From Rhodococcus triatomae BKS 15-14 (GTDB lineage: Bacteria; Actinomycetota; Actinomycetes; Mycobacteriales; Mycobacteriaceae), in the NCBI GenBank assembly GCA_000341795.1, contig AODO01000001.1, positions 186,001 to 250,000 on the forward strand: a DNA stretch of 64,000 nucleotides. The letters are read 5' to 3'. The position numbers were made by a program, and so were the translations under genes. A model generated the notes under the pieces. It was not told where the DNA came from. It saw nothing but the letters and a program-made list of their open reading frames with translations, and did not search any database. Position 1 is the first letter of the stretch; every line of letters begins with the position of its first letter. Below are positions 15,219 through 24,584 of the stretch, piece by piece.

Positions 15219-16450
15219 CCACGGCCGCAGTCCTCGACCCGGACAAGGTCTACGCCGCCAGGCTGCACGCCGCCCGGGCGCGGCCCTACCTGGCGACCGC
15301 CCTGTATGCGCTGAGCATCGTCGCGTCACCCCGCGTGCCGATCATGGGTGTGGACCGGCACTGGCGGTGCTACGTCTCCCCCGCGTTCGTCGCCCAGCGG
15401 CCCGTGGAGGAGGTGGCTTCGATGCTGGTGCACGAGGTGTCGCATCTGCTGCGCGACCACCACGACCGCAGCGACCGCTACGCCCGCGCGCACGGCCTGA
15501 CCTCCCGTGCCGATCGACTGAGGATGAACCTCGCCGCCGACGCGGAGATCAACGACGACGCGTTCGGCGACGGATTGCCGACGCCCGAGGACGCCGTTCT
15601 GCCGTCGACGCTGCGGCTGCCCGGCGGCAAGCTCATGGAGGACTACCTCGGCCGGCTCGGCCTCGGTCCCGGCACCGACGCGACGACCTGGATCGACTGC
15701 GGCAGCGGCGCCGACGGACTGCCTCGCGAGTGGGAGCTGGGCCCCGACGGGGCGAACGTTCTCAGTGACCAGCAACGGGACGCGGTTCGATTCCGGGTGG
15801 CGCACAGCATCGCCGGTCGGCGCGGAGACGCCCCGCGGGGATGGCAGCGGTGGGCGGAGGAGGCCCTGCATCCGACTCAGCCGTGGCGAGCCCTGCTCGG
15901 TGCGGCGATCCGCACGGCCACGACGTCGTCGGGCACCGGGGAGAACTACACCTATCGGCGCCCGGCACGGCGCTCGGCTGCCGTGCCCGGCGCGGTGCTA
16001 CCGAGCCTGCGACGCACCCCACCCCGGGTCGGCGTCATCGTCGACACGTCGGGCTCGGTCAGCGACGCGGACCTGGGAAGCGCACTGCTGGAGGTGGCCG
16101 CGATCACGCGGGCCGTGGGCGGGCGCCGGGACCTGGTCACGGTGCTGTCGTGCGACGCGGCGGCCCGGGTCGTGCATCCACTGTGCCGGGCCGAGGGCAT
16201 TCCGCTGTTCGGCGGCGGCGGTACGGATCTGCGCACCGGATTCACCAGGGCGCTGCGTGGGCGGCCACGTCCCGACGTGATCGTCGTCCTCACCGACGGG
16301 GAGACCCCCTGGCCGAGCAGTCGACCGAACTGCCGAACGGTCGTCGGCCTGTTTCCCCGGATGCGCCCGCAGGGGTGGCACCACGACCACGTTCCCGACC
16401 TGCCACCGGAGTGGGCGCACGTGGTGACGATCGGCACACCGCAGTCCTGA
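15215..16450 (+). CDS. DUF2201-type metallopeptidase-like protein with C-terminal VWA domain
   Basis: A 411-aa two-domain protein. The N-terminal part carries a zincin-like HEVSHLLRDHH motif (His73, Glu74, His77) and an RMNLAADAEIN segment, as in the putative metallopeptidase domain DUF2201. The C-terminal half (from about residue 270) is a VWA-like domain with an intact metal-ion-dependent adhesion site DTSGSVSD (Asp277, Ser279, Ser281), GGTDLRTGF and VVLTDGETPW. It starts at GTG 15215, which overlaps the ATPase stop (GTGA), so stoichiometric production with the ATPase is likely. No signal peptide is visible, so it should be cytoplasmic. Confidence 0.8.
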   Translation: MTTAAVLDPDKVYAARLHAARARPYLATALYALSIVASPRVPIMGVDRHWRCYVSPAFVAQRPVEEVASMLVHEVSHLLRDHHDRSDRYARAHGLTSRADRLRMNLAADAEINDDAFGDGLPTPEDAVLPSTLRLPGGKLMEDYLGRLGLGPGTDATTWIDCGSGADGLPREWELGPDGANVLSDQQRDAVRFRVAHSIAGRRGDAPRGWQRWAEEALHPTQPWRALLGAAIRTATTSSGTGENYTYRRPARRSAAVPGAVLPSLRRTPPRVGVIVDTSGSVSDADLGSALLEVAAITRAVGGRRDLVTVLSCDAAARVVHPLCRAEGIPLFGGGGTDLRTGFTRALRGRPRPDVIVVLTDGETPWPSSRPNCRTVVGLFPRMRPQGWHHDHVPDLPPEWAHVVTIGTPQS

Positions 16451-16680
16451 GCGGCCGTGGCACCGGCTCCGTTCGCCGCATCGGCGCCTCCTCGTCCAAG
16501 GATCGTCGTCGCACTCGACTTCATTGATGTTCACAATTTCCCACCCCGCGGTCAGGTCTTCGTGTTACTCTTCGTTTCGCTAACATTGAGTCACCGGTTT
16601 CGCCCCGATTTCATCTCTGCCCCAATGCATTTCATCTCCCGTGACGCACCGCGTCATCACCGGCCCCACAGGAGTTCACC

Positions 16681-17289
16681 TTGAATCGGAAGACGATCAC
16701 CCGCGGCATCTGCGCCGCCGCATCCCTCACGGCCGCGGCGACGCTGGCGCTTCCCGGCGTTGCCTCCGCCGCGGACACCGACGTCCCCGCACCCACCATC
16801 ACGGCAGGCGCCGACGGCGACGTCATCACCATGACGCTCACCCAGAAGAGCAACGGCCAGAACGTCCTCTGCCTGCCGATCGTCCTCGACGCGCAGGACG
16901 CGCTGCCGCTCGCGGCCACGCCGACCGATCAGTGGCCCAGCTTCGTCGAGCTCCTCGGCAAGGTCTACTACATCGGGAACCCGACCACGGACGCCGCGCC
17001 CGAATCGACCAGCAGCACAGGCCCGGTCGAGGGCGGCGTCAACACCGGACTGCTCAAGCCGATCACGCCCGGCGTCTATGCAGTGGTCGGCGCATGCTTC
17101 GACGCCGCCAGCCAGGACGCGGTGCTGTCCTACGGCTACACGGTCGTCTTCTCGCCGGGCGGAGTCGGCAGCGTCGACCAGGCACTCGACCTCGGCAGCA
17201 GCACGCTCACCATGGACGGCGGAAGCAGCGTGATCACCGACCTGCTCACGAGCGGAGCCGGCAGCAGCATCCTCTTCTCCAACAGCTGA
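16681..17289 (+). CDS. Secreted hypothetical protein
   Basis: A 202-aa protein with a clear Sec signal peptide: basic MNRKTITRG, hydrophobic Ala/Leu core, and cleavage expected after ALPGVASA (residue 30). The mature part is acidic, beta-rich and Gly/Ser-rich (GSSTLTMDGGSSVITDLL near the C terminus), with two Cys residues that might pair. It starts at TTG 16681 behind CAGGAG at 16669, and lies downstream of an AT-richer 230-nt intergenic stretch. No family recognised; it looks like one of the small secreted actinobacterial proteins of unknown role. Confidence 0.7.
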   Translation: MNRKTITRGICAAASLTAAATLALPGVASAADTDVPAPTITAGADGDVITMTLTQKSNGQNVLCLPIVLDAQDALPLAATPTDQWPSFVELLGKVYYIGNPTTDAAPESTSSTGPVEGGVNTGLLKPITPGVYAVVGACFDAASQDAVLSYGYTVVFSPGGVGSVDQALDLGSSTLTMDGGSSVITDLLTSGAGSSILFSNS

Positions 17290-17444
17290 CGCACACGAAC
17301 CGCCCCGGCGACACACCGCCATCACCCGGTGGCCGCCGGGGCGGCCGAACCCTCCACCACGGGACCGCCTCTCGGGAACAGCCGCCGACGGGAATCGTTC
17401 GACGGCCCTCCCCGCGATCCGTACCCGCAGTGCACACTGACCCG

Positions 17445-17888
17445 GTGACGACAGACGAAGCACACGAGTCCACTCTCGGCGACGACTTCGCCTCGCTCGC
17501 CGCGTACGTGAAGGACCACCGCGCGGGTGGTTACGACGTCGACACCGTCGTCGAGTCGGTGTGCGCACGATGCGGTGGTCGAGTCTTCGCGATAGGTGTC
17601 GACGACGAGGTGGGGTGCGCCGAACGCCTCTGTCTGGCGTGCGATGACGCCGTCCTGATCGCCGACAGCGAGGACCACTGGTCGGAGGCCGAGCCGGTCC
17701 AGTGTGAATGCCCCTGCGGTGGTGAGGAGTTCACCATCGGCGTCGGCTTCACCCCGGTCGGTGACGGTAGCGACGACGTGCGGTGGGTGAGCATCGGGCT
17801 GCGGTGCGTCCAGGACGGGACGCTCGGGGTGTACACCGACTGGAAGATCGACTACAGCCCCTCGGCTCACCTGCGACGCATGGCGTAG
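17445..17888 (+). CDS. Hypothetical protein with zinc-ribbon-like Cys pairs
   Basis: A 147-aa acidic protein. Cys pairs CARCGG (near residue 41), CLAC (near 63) and CECPCGG (near 86) suggest one or two zinc ribbons. The rest is beta-rich with WVSIGLRCVQDGTLGVYTDWKIDY near the C terminus. GTG 17445 follows CACACT by 6 nt, compatible with a leaderless start. It lies alone, convergent with the IclR regulator. Function unknown. Confidence 0.65.
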   Translation: MTTDEAHESTLGDDFASLAAYVKDHRAGGYDVDTVVESVCARCGGRVFAIGVDDEVGCAERLCLACDDAVLIADSEDHWSEAEPVQCECPCGGEEFTIGVGFTPVGDGSDDVRWVSIGLRCVQDGTLGVYTDWKIDYSPSAHLRRMA

Positions 17889-17941
17889 TCGACCCGTCGA
17901 CGAGCAGCCACCCGTCGGCGGTGACGACTCGGGTGCGGCTC

Positions 17942-18703
17942 TCAGCGTCCCCGCAGGCGCTGCGTCAACCGGTGCGCCTGCCGCAGCAACAGCTCGCCGA
18001 GTTCACCCCTCCGGTCGGGCGGGAAACGGGACTCGACGCCGGTCAGGCTCAGCGCCCACGCCGGCTGCTCACCGGCGTCGAACACGGCGGCGCCCATCCC
18101 CCAGCTGCCCTCCACCAGCAGACCGGGATTGACGCAGTAACCCGTCAGCTTCGTCTCCTCGATGCGTTCGCGGATGCCGGCGGTGCTGTGTTCGTCGCCC
18201 CACCGTTCCGTCAGCTCGCGGCGGTCCAGGTACTCGGTGATCTCACGGTCGGGCAGATGCGAGAGGATCACCAGCCCCGCCGAAGCCACACCGAGCGGCA
18301 GACGCAACCCGACGTGCAGGACGTGTGAACGAAGCGGGAAGCTGCCCTCCTCACTCGCGACACAGACGGTCTCGTCACCGCGCCGAGCGGACAGGAACGC
18401 GCTCTCCCCGGTCTCACGGGCCAGGTCGCGCAGGATGCCCCGAGCACGTTCGGTGATGTCGTAGCGTTCCGCGGCCTGCGACCCGAGCAGGTACAACTCC
18501 GGTCCCAGCGACCATCGCCCGGTCTTCCGATCCCGGTCGACGAGACCCTCCTCGGCGAGCGAGGTCAACAGGCGGTGTGCCGTCGGGCGAGCGAGGCCGG
18601 TCGCGCGGCCCAGATCGGACGTGGACGCGCCGCCACCCGGTGCCGCCGCGACGGCGCGCAACAGCGCCCCCACGCGTCGGATCACCTGCGGTCGCTCGTC
18701 CAC
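17942..18703 (-). CDS. IclR-family transcriptional regulator
   Basis: A 253-aa IclR regulator: an N-terminal winged helix (about residues 8-65; STSDLGRATGLARPTAHRLL is the recognition region) and a C-terminal effector-binding domain (SAFLSARRGDETVCVA, LPLGVASAGLVILSHLPD, GLLVEGSWGMGAAVFD). It is divergent from scoA-scoB-thiolase and is therefore the likely regulator of acetoacetate use. GTG 18703 is preceded by TATGCT at 6 nt, and a CGTTCA/TGAACG palindrome lies directly beyond it, so the protein probably represses its own leaderless promoter as well. Confidence 0.85.
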   Translation of the reverse strand: MDERPQVIRRVGALLRAVAAAPGGGASTSDLGRATGLARPTAHRLLTSLAEEGLVDRDRKTGRWSLGPELYLLGSQAAERYDITERARGILRDLARETGESAFLSARRGDETVCVASEEGSFPLRSHVLHVGLRLPLGVASAGLVILSHLPDREITEYLDRRELTERWGDEHSTAGIRERIEETKLTGYCVNPGLLVEGSWGMGAAVFDAGEQPAWALSLTGVESRFPPDRRGELGELLLRQAHRLTQRLRGR

Positions 18704-18709
18704 ACCGAC

Positions 18710-18732
18710 AGCATACGTTCATTGAGTGAACG
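18710..18732 (-). promoter_or_regulatory. IclR promoter with adjacent operator palindrome
   Basis: On the minus strand TATGCT (18710-18715) is 6 nt before GTG 18703. The perfect palindrome CGTTCA-N5-TGAACG (18716-18732) abuts it on the upstream side, a position suited to autorepression and to control of the divergent sco genes. Confidence 0.5.
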
Positions 18733-18900
18733 GATACCCCTCCACGGTCCGGCTCGCGAGCACTTCCCGACGATCCCGTCCACAGGCTTGAAGTGCAGTG
18801 ACCTGCGTACTTGAGTGGGCAGAGACATTCGGTCGGCACCGTCCATGGAACGGACCGGACGACGAGCAGACGCACACCGTGCGAGATGAAGGGACTTCGG

Positions 18901-19668
18901 ATGGGAACGAGAGTGTTCACCACCGCGGCCGAGGCCGTCGCGGACATCGACGACGGCGCGACGATCGCCGTCGGAGGATTCGGACTGTGCGGCATCCCCG
19001 ACGCACTGATCGACGCCCTCCGCGAATCCGGCGTCGGCAACCTCGAGGTGTTCTCCAACAACTGCGGTGTCGACGACCACGGCCTCGGGATCCTGCTCGG
19101 CGCCAAGCAGATCAGCCGCGTCACCGCGTCGTACGTCGGAGAGAACAAGGAGTTCGCCCGGCAGTACCTGTCCGGCGAGCTGGAGGTCGAGCTGACCCCG
19201 CAGGGCACCCTCGCCGAGCGCCTCCGCGCAGGCGGTGCCGGCATCCCCGCGTTCTTCACCCCCGCCGGTGTCGGCACCCCCGTCGCCGACGGCGGGCTGC
19301 CGTGGCGGTACGCGGCCGACGGTTCAGTCGCTGTCGCGTCCCCGCCGAAGGAGACCCGCGAGTTCGGCGACAAGCGGTACGTGATGGAACTCGGGATCTC
19401 CGCGGACTTCGCACTCGTGCACGCCGTGCGCGGCGACACCGCAGGCAACCTGGTCTTCGACAAGACCGCCCTCAACTTCAACCCGCTCGCCGCGATGGCG
19501 GGCAAGGTGACCATCGCGCAGGTCGAGGAGCTGGTCCCGGCCGGCGAGCTCGATCCCGCCCAGGTGCACCTGCCGGGCGTGTTCGTGCAGCGCATCGTCA
19601 ACACCGGACCGCAGAACAAGCGCATCGAGAAGCGCACCGTCACAGCAACCCAGGGAGTGTCGGCATGA
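18901..19668 (+). CDS. scoA: Succinyl-CoA:3-ketoacid CoA-transferase subunit A
   Basis: A 255-aa family I CoA-transferase alpha subunit. It carries [10 protein letters not shown] (residues 24-33), [48 protein letters not shown], and the GVGTPV loop, closely matching SCOT rather than other transferases. With subunit B it moves CoA from succinyl-CoA to acetoacetate. ATG 18901 follows AAGGGA by 7 nt. It overlaps scoB by 4 nt and a thiolase follows, giving a complete acetoacetate-to-acetyl-CoA route; a related 3-oxoadipate transferase (PcaI) role is less likely. Confidence 0.88.
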   Translation: MGTRVFTTAAEAVADIDDGATIAVGGFGLCGIPDALIDALRESGVGNLEVFSNNCGVDDHGLGILLGAKQISRVTASYVGENKEFARQYLSGELEVELTPQGTLAERLRAGGAGIPAFFTPAGVGTPVADGGLPWRYAADGSVAVASPPKETREFGDKRYVMELGISADFALVHAVRGDTAGNLVFDKTALNFNPLAAMAGKVTIAQVEELVPAGELDPAQVHLPGVFVQRIVNTGPQNKRIEKRTVTATQGVSA

Positions 19669-20321
19669 GCATCGGATGGACCCGCGACGAGATGGCCGCC
19701 CGCGCGGCCGCGGAGATGATCGACGGCGAGTACGTCAACCTCGGCATCGGACTGCCGACGCTGATCCCCGGCTACCTGACCGACGACGTGAAGGTGACGC
19801 TGCACTCGGAGAACGGCATCCTCGGCACCGGCCCGTACCCGACCGAGGACGCGGTCGACGCCGACCTCATCAATGCAGGCAAGGAGACCGTCACCGTCAA
19901 TCCCGGTGCCGCGTACTTCGATTCGGCGCTGTCGTTCGGGATGATCCGCGGCGGGCACATCGACACCGCGGTCCTCGGCGGCATGCAGGTCTCCGCCACC
20001 GGCGACCTCGCCAACTGGATGGTGCCCGGCAAGATGGTCAAGGGCATGGGCGGCGCGATGGACCTGGTCCACGGCGCGAACCGCGTCATCGTGGTCATGG
20101 AACACACCGACCGCGACGGTGGCGCGAAGATCGTCGAGTCGTGCAGCCTGCCCCTCACCGGACAGGGCGTCGTGAACCGCATCATCACGAATCTCGCGGT
20201 GATCGACGTGGTCGGCGACGGCACCCTCGCGCTCGTCGAGCTGGCGCCCGGCGTCACGGTGGACGACGTCACCGCCGCGACGGGCGCCGCTCTCGACATC
20301 CGCATCCCGCAGCCCGCCTGA
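19665..20321 (+). CDS. scoB: Succinyl-CoA:3-ketoacid CoA-transferase subunit B
   Basis: A 218-aa beta subunit with the catalytic glutamate in HSENGILG (Glu49), GIGLPTLIP, and [14 protein letters not shown] with GAMDLVHGA. It starts at ATG 19665 inside the scoA stop (ATGA), so the two subunits are translationally coupled. Glu49 forms the glutamyl-CoA thioester during transfer in this family. The thiolase gene starts 44 nt after its stop. Confidence 0.88.
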   Translation: MSIGWTRDEMAARAAAEMIDGEYVNLGIGLPTLIPGYLTDDVKVTLHSENGILGTGPYPTEDAVDADLINAGKETVTVNPGAAYFDSALSFGMIRGGHIDTAVLGGMQVSATGDLANWMVPGKMVKGMGGAMDLVHGANRVIVVMEHTDRDGGAKIVESCSLPLTGQGVVNRIITNLAVIDVVGDGTLALVELAPGVTVDDVTAATGAALDIRIPQPA

Positions 20322-20365
20322 CACCCCCTCGTTCGGTTCCTCGCATTCGGAAGGTTTCCCCTCAC

Positions 20366-21565
20366 ATGGCCTCGAACAACATCTCCGTCATCGTCGCGGG
20401 TGCCCGTACCCCGATGGGCCGGCTCCAGGGATCACTGAAGGACTTCTCCGGGTCCGACCTCGGCGGCATCGCCATCAAGGGCGCCCTCGACAAGGCCGGC
20501 ATCACCGGCGACCAGGTCGACTACGTCATCATGGGCCAGGTCCTCACCGCCGGCGCCGGACAGATCCCCGCCCGCCAGGCCGCCGTCGCCGCAGGCATCC
20601 CCATGTCCGTACCCGCCCTGACCATCAACAAGGTCTGCCTGTCCGGCATCAACGCCATCGCCATGGCCGACCAGATGATCCGCGCCGGCGAATTCGACAT
20701 CATCGTCGCCGGCGGCCAGGAATCGATGACCCGCGCACCCCACATGCTCGAAAAGTCCCGCGCCGGCTTCAAGTACGGCGACGTCACCCTGCGCGACCAC
20801 ATGGCCTACGACGGCCTGCACGACATCTTCACCGACCAGGCGATGGGCCTGCTCACCGAATCCGCCAACACCGACACCCGATTCGTCTCCCGCGACGAGC
20901 AGGACGCGTTCGCCGCCGCCTCCCACCAGAAAGCCGCGAAGGCGTGGAAGGACGGCCTGTTCGACAACGAGGTCGTCCCCGTCGCCATCGCGCAACGCAA
21001 GGGCGACCCGATCGAGTTCCGCGAGGACGAAGGCATCCGCGCCGACACCACCCCCGAATCCCTCGGCAAGCTGCGTCCGGCGTTCTCGAAGGACGGCACC
21101 GTCACCGCCGGATCGGCATCGCAGATCTCCGACGGCGCCGCCGCGGTGATCGTCATGTCCAAGGCGAAGGCCGAACAGCTCGGCCTGTCGTGGATCGCCG
21201 AGATCGGCGCCGCCGGGCAGGTCGCAGGACCGGACTCGACGCTGCAGTCCCAGCCCGCGAACGCCATCGCCACGGCGTGTGAGCGGGAGGGGATCAGCCC
21301 CGCCGACCTCGACCTCGTCGAGATCAACGAGGCGTTCGCCGCCGTCGGGATCGTCTCGGCCCGCGAACTGGGCATCGACCCCGGCAAGGTCAACGTCAAC
21401 GGCGGTGCCATCGCCCTCGGTCACCCCCTCGGCATGTCCGGGGCCCGCATCGCCCTGCACCTGGCGCTGGAGCTGCAGCGTCGTGGTGGCGGCACCGGTG
21501 CCGCGGCCCTGTGCGGTGGCGGCGGTCAGGGTGACGCGCTGATCCTCCGCGTTCCCACCGCCTGA
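20366..21565 (+). CDS. atoB: Acetyl-CoA C-acetyltransferase (thiolase)
   Basis: A 399-aa type II thiolase. The nucleophile Cys91 lies in [10 protein letters not shown], His353 in [16 protein letters not shown], and the second catalytic Cys383 in ALCGGGGQG. It cleaves acetoacetyl-CoA to two acetyl-CoA, or runs in the reverse direction, completing the route begun by ScoAB. It corresponds in position to fadA4 (Rv1323) of M. tuberculosis, which also precedes the thioredoxin-like gene found downstream here. A long hairpin ends the operon. Confidence 0.88.
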   Translation: MASNNISVIVAGARTPMGRLQGSLKDFSGSDLGGIAIKGALDKAGITGDQVDYVIMGQVLTAGAGQIPARQAAVAAGIPMSVPALTINKVCLSGINAIAMADQMIRAGEFDIIVAGGQESMTRAPHMLEKSRAGFKYGDVTLRDHMAYDGLHDIFTDQAMGLLTESANTDTRFVSRDEQDAFAAASHQKAAKAWKDGLFDNEVVPVAIAQRKGDPIEFREDEGIRADTTPESLGKLRPAFSKDGTVTAGSASQISDGAAAVIVMSKAKAEQLGLSWIAEIGAAGQVAGPDSTLQSQPANAIATACEREGISPADLDLVEINEAFAAVGIVSARELGIDPGKVNVNGGAIALGHPLGMSGARIALHLALELQRRGGGTGAAALCGGGGQGDALILRVPTA

Positions 21566-21576
21566 CCCACCCGGCA

Positions 21577-21635
21577 CCGGCATGAACGGTTCCGTTCACT
21601 CGATCAGATCGACTGAACGGAACCGTTCATGCCGG
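21577..21635. terminator. Long hairpin after the sco-thiolase operon
   Basis: Exact 22-nt arms (21577-21598 and 21614-21635) extend inward with one mismatch almost to the centre. Each arm contains TGAACGG-N2-CCGTTCA-type symmetry, sharing the CGTTCA/TGAACG words of the IclR operator. Only a short T-run (21637-21639) follows. Confidence 0.7.
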
Positions 21636-21741
21636 GTTTGTCGAAGGCATACTCCGATTGCGGGCACGACGCAGTGCGTCGAGCCGTGATGTCTCCCACA
21701 CCAACGACGGATCGTCGTAGATGCCCGGCACAATGGCGGGC

Positions 21742-22116
21742 ATGGCGAACATCTTCGATCTGAGCACTCCGGCCAAGCGTTTCCGATTTGTCGCGATTCT
21801 GGAGGCGTTCACCTGGGCCGGTCTGCTGATCGGTATGGCGTTCAAGTACATCCCCGAGAACGGCAACGAGATCGGCGTGAAGATCTTCGGCCCGTTCCAC
21901 GGCGCCGTCTTCGTCCTCTTCGTGCTGATCTCGCTCCTGACCGCGCGGGCTCTGAAGTGGAACCTCGTCACCGCGGGTCTGGCTCTGATCTCCAGCATTC
22001 CGCCGTTCGCGACCATCCTGTTCGAGTGGTGGGCCGTGCGCACCGGCAAGCTCGGTGAGCTCTCCGCACGGACCGAACCCGCCGTCGCCGACGCCCGGAC
22101 CGCCGACTTCGTCTGA
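21742..22116 (+). CDS. DUF3817 integral membrane protein
   Basis: A 124-aa membrane protein of the DUF3817 (YdzA-like) family: three hydrophobic helices at about residues 17-33, 50-75 and 82-100, with the family FRFVAILEAFTWAGLLIGM and PFHGAVFVLFV segments. Starts at 21721 and 21733 are possible, but ATG 21742 has CACAAT 7 nt upstream and gives the usual MANIFDLSTPAKRFR beginning. Function unknown. A second DUF3817 gene lies at 41204-41563. Confidence 0.8.
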   Translation: MANIFDLSTPAKRFRFVAILEAFTWAGLLIGMAFKYIPENGNEIGVKIFGPFHGAVFVLFVLISLLTARALKWNLVTAGLALISSIPPFATILFEWWAVRTGKLGELSARTEPAVADARTADFV

Positions 22117-22127
22117 CAACCGACCAC

Positions 22128-22167
22128 ACGACGCCCTCGTGGAGCCACTGCTCCCCGAGGGCGTCGT
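22128..22167. terminator. Hairpin terminator after the DUF3817 gene
   Basis: 12-nt arms ACGACGCCCTCG (22128-22139) and its complement (22156-22167) begin 11 nt after the stop, and a short T-run GTGTTTG follows. Confidence 0.7.
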
Positions 22168-22190
22168 CGTGTTTGTGACAAACTGACAAC

Positions 22191-23141
22191 GTGACTCGAC
22201 CCGGTTCCCGCCAGCCCGCACGCCCCTCCGCAGCGATGGCCGCAGCCATGTCCGGCGCGGTCGACCTGTCCGCGCTCAAGGATCGCCCGCAGGCGCCGCC
22301 CGCGGGCCAGGGAGCGCCCGCGGCCGGGGGCTCGACCTCCGGCCTGACTCCGGTCGTCGAGGTCACCGAGGAGACCTTCGAGGCCGAGGTCCTGGAACGG
22401 TCGATGCAGGTCCCGGTGCTGGTGTACCTGTGGTCGCCCCGCAGTGACGCGAGCGTCGTGTTCGGAGACGAACTCGAGCCGCTCGCGGCCGAGGGAGACG
22501 GCACCTGGGTGCTCGCCAAGGTCGACGTCGACAGCAACATGCGGATCGCGCAGGCGTTCGGCGTGCAGGGAATCCCGACTGTCGTCGCGGTCGCCGGTGG
22601 TCAGCCGCTCGCCGACTTCCAGGGCGTGCAGCCCGTAGACCAGGTTCGCGGCTGGCTCGGCCAGGTCCTCGCGGCGACCGCGGGCAAGCTGACGGGGCCG
22701 CCGCCCGGCGAGGGCGCCGAGCCGGAACCCGAGGATCCCCGCTTCGTCGCCGCGGAGGACGCTCTCGCGGAGGGTGATCTCGACGGCGCGGAGGCCGCGT
22801 ACCAGGTGATCCTGGACGCCGAGCCCACGAACAAGGAGGCCCTCGCCGCGCTTCGCCAGGTACGTTTCCTGGCGCGGGTGCAGACCGTTGCGCCGGACGC
22901 GGTCGCGACCGCGGCGGCGGAGCCGACGAATGTCGACGCACAGCTCGCCGCGGCGGACGCCCTGCTGTACACCCAGCAGCCGGAGGACGCGTTCGGTCTG
23001 CTGATCGACGCGATCAAGCGATACGCAGGCGACGACAAGACTGCGGTGCGGACACGTCTGCTCGAACTGTTCGAGCTCTTCGATCCGGCCGACCCGATCG
23101 TCGTCTCCGCCCGTCGCAAGCTTGCGTCGGCGCTCTACTAG
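22191..23141 (+). CDS. Thioredoxin-fold/TPR co-chaperone-like protein (YbbN/CnoX type)
   Basis: A 316-aa protein: a disordered Pro/Ala/Gly N-terminus (1-52), a thioredoxin domain (about 55-155) and TPR-like helices (about 170-310), the layout of YbbN/CnoX chaperone-redoxins. The usual WCxxC is WSPRS (Ser82, Ser85), so it lacks disulfide oxidoreductase activity; PVLVYLW and GIPTVVAVAGGQ show the fold is intact. It corresponds to Rv1324 in M. tuberculosis. GTG 22191 follows CAAACT by 6 nt, compatible with a leaderless start. Likely cytoplasmic holdase or adaptor. Confidence 0.82.
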   Translation: MTRPGSRQPARPSAAMAAAMSGAVDLSALKDRPQAPPAGQGAPAAGGSTSGLTPVVEVTEETFEAEVLERSMQVPVLVYLWSPRSDASVVFGDELEPLAAEGDGTWVLAKVDVDSNMRIAQAFGVQGIPTVVAVAGGQPLADFQGVQPVDQVRGWLGQVLAATAGKLTGPPPGEGAEPEPEDPRFVAAEDALAEGDLDGAEAAYQVILDAEPTNKEALAALRQVRFLARVQTVAPDAVATAAAEPTNVDAQLAAADALLYTQQPEDAFGLLIDAIKRYAGDDKTAVRTRLLELFELFDPADPIVVSARRKLASALY

Positions 23142-23153
23142 AGAGGGCGTCGT

Positions 23154-24584
23154 CTAGCCGTAGCGGTTGGTGCAGACGTCGGGACCGCCGAGGACGCCCG
23201 CTCGATAGGCATCGACGCGGGCGAAACCACTCGGGACGGTCTCGCCGTCGACGTCGCTGGCCATCAGCCCGTCGGTGAGCAGGCCGGACACCGCCTCGTC
23301 GAGGTCGCCCGGGGACAGGGCGGGAGTTCCCCCTGCGGCGGTCGACGCCGTCCACACCCCCGTCAGGCATGCCGTGTGCAGTGCCGTCGACGGTTCGGTG
23401 AGGGGATAGCCGTCCTGCTGCTGGACGGCGAGGGCGTAGCGGGACGCCACCAGTCCGAAGGCACTGAAGTCGCCCCGGATGTCGACAGCCAGCTCGTCGA
23501 CGTCCCCGCCTGCCGCGCCCACGTCGCGCGGTGTCCCGCGGTCGCTCAGCTCCGGCATGGAGACACCGATGGTGCGGGTGGCAGGGCAGTAGGAGACGGG
23601 TTCGGTCGCCGCGGCGTCCGGGCAGCCCGTGTCGGCGCCCGAGTAGACGACGTTCGGCGGCTGCGTCAGTCCGAAGACGGTGTTGAGGGAATCGACGATC
23701 ATGCCCACCGACTGTTCGGTGACGGGCATGTCCCCGCTCTCGCCCGACTGGGTGAACACTCGTGGGAGCTGGGCCCGCCGGTCGGCCACTTCCGCCTCGT
23801 CGATCTCGGTACAGCCGCGCGCCCCGAGGGTGAACCCGGTCTGGAACGCAGTGATCCGCTCGAACGCGTTGCCGTGCACCGCCTCCGGATCGCTCGGATC
23901 GGTGTCACGGACGGCGACCATGGCCGCCATCACCGCGTTGAGTCCGTCGGAGGTGTTGAGGGTGAAGCGATTCGACTCACCCGCCGCCACGTACCGCATG
24001 TACGCCCCCGCGAAGCAGTCCGCCTGCTGCTCGAGGACGAGGGTGGGGGAGTCGGCGCCGGCCAGCCCCGAGTCGTGCTGGATCGCGTGCCCGTACTCGT
24101 GCGCGATGACCATGACGACGGCCATCGGCCCGAAGGTGTCCGTCAACGTCGGGAGCAGGATCGTGCGATCCCATCCGATCGAGCCGTCGCGCGTGCAGTA
24201 CCCCGCGTTCACGACGCCGTACGTGCTCTCTCCGCAGAACCGGCCGGTCCCGTCCACGTTCGGGTCCCAGGACGCCAGGTCGGTCACCGGTCGGAAGTTG
24301 CCTGCGAACACCGCGGGGTACTCGGTCGACCAGAATGCGGACAGATCGGAGATTGCCGAGGAGGCCAGCGCGTCGGCGTCGGAGCCGTTGGCGCCGTGGA
24401 TCGAGAGCATCGCGCGTGGAGCGTCCGGCCTGGGACCGCTCGGCCCGTCCGTGGCGGGCAGCCCCGCCACCGCGAACGGATCGGCATAGATCGACACCGC
24501 CTCGCCGGTGACCACCCGCGAGCAGCCCGCCAGCGCCACCACCGTCGCCGTTGCGGCGACGGCAGTGAGGACCACGCGCCTCAC
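23154..24584 (-). CDS. Neutral zinc metallopeptidase lipoprotein (LpqM/YpfJ-like)
   Basis: A 476-aa predicted lipoprotein: signal sequence [20 protein letters not shown] with lipobox Cys21, then a metallopeptidase domain. The zinc motif is HEYGH (His162, Glu163, His166) within [15 protein letters not shown], and [15 protein letters not shown] supplies the likely third ligand, as in the YpfJ/Zn_peptidase family and mycobacterial LpqM. Its GTG 24584 overlaps the glgB stop (GTGA), so it is co-translated with the glycogen genes. A role at the cell surface is expected; its substrate and its link to glucan metabolism are unknown. Confidence 0.75.
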   Translation of the reverse strand: MRRVVLTAVAATATVVALAGCSRVVTGEAVSIYADPFAVAGLPATDGPSGPRPDAPRAMLSIHGANGSDADALASSAISDLSAFWSTEYPAVFAGNFRPVTDLASWDPNVDGTGRFCGESTYGVVNAGYCTRDGSIGWDRTILLPTLTDTFGPMAVVMVIAHEYGHAIQHDSGLAGADSPTLVLEQQADCFAGAYMRYVAAGESNRFTLNTSDGLNAVMAAMVAVRDTDPSDPEAVHGNAFERITAFQTGFTLGARGCTEIDEAEVADRRAQLPRVFTQSGESGDMPVTEQSVGMIVDSLNTVFGLTQPPNVVYSGADTGCPDAAATEPVSYCPATRTIGVSMPELSDRGTPRDVGAAGGDVDELAVDIRGDFSAFGLVASRYALAVQQQDGYPLTEPSTALHTACLTGVWTASTAAGGTPALSPGDLDEAVSGLLTDGLMASDVDGETVPSGFARVDAYRAGVLGGPDVCTNRYG

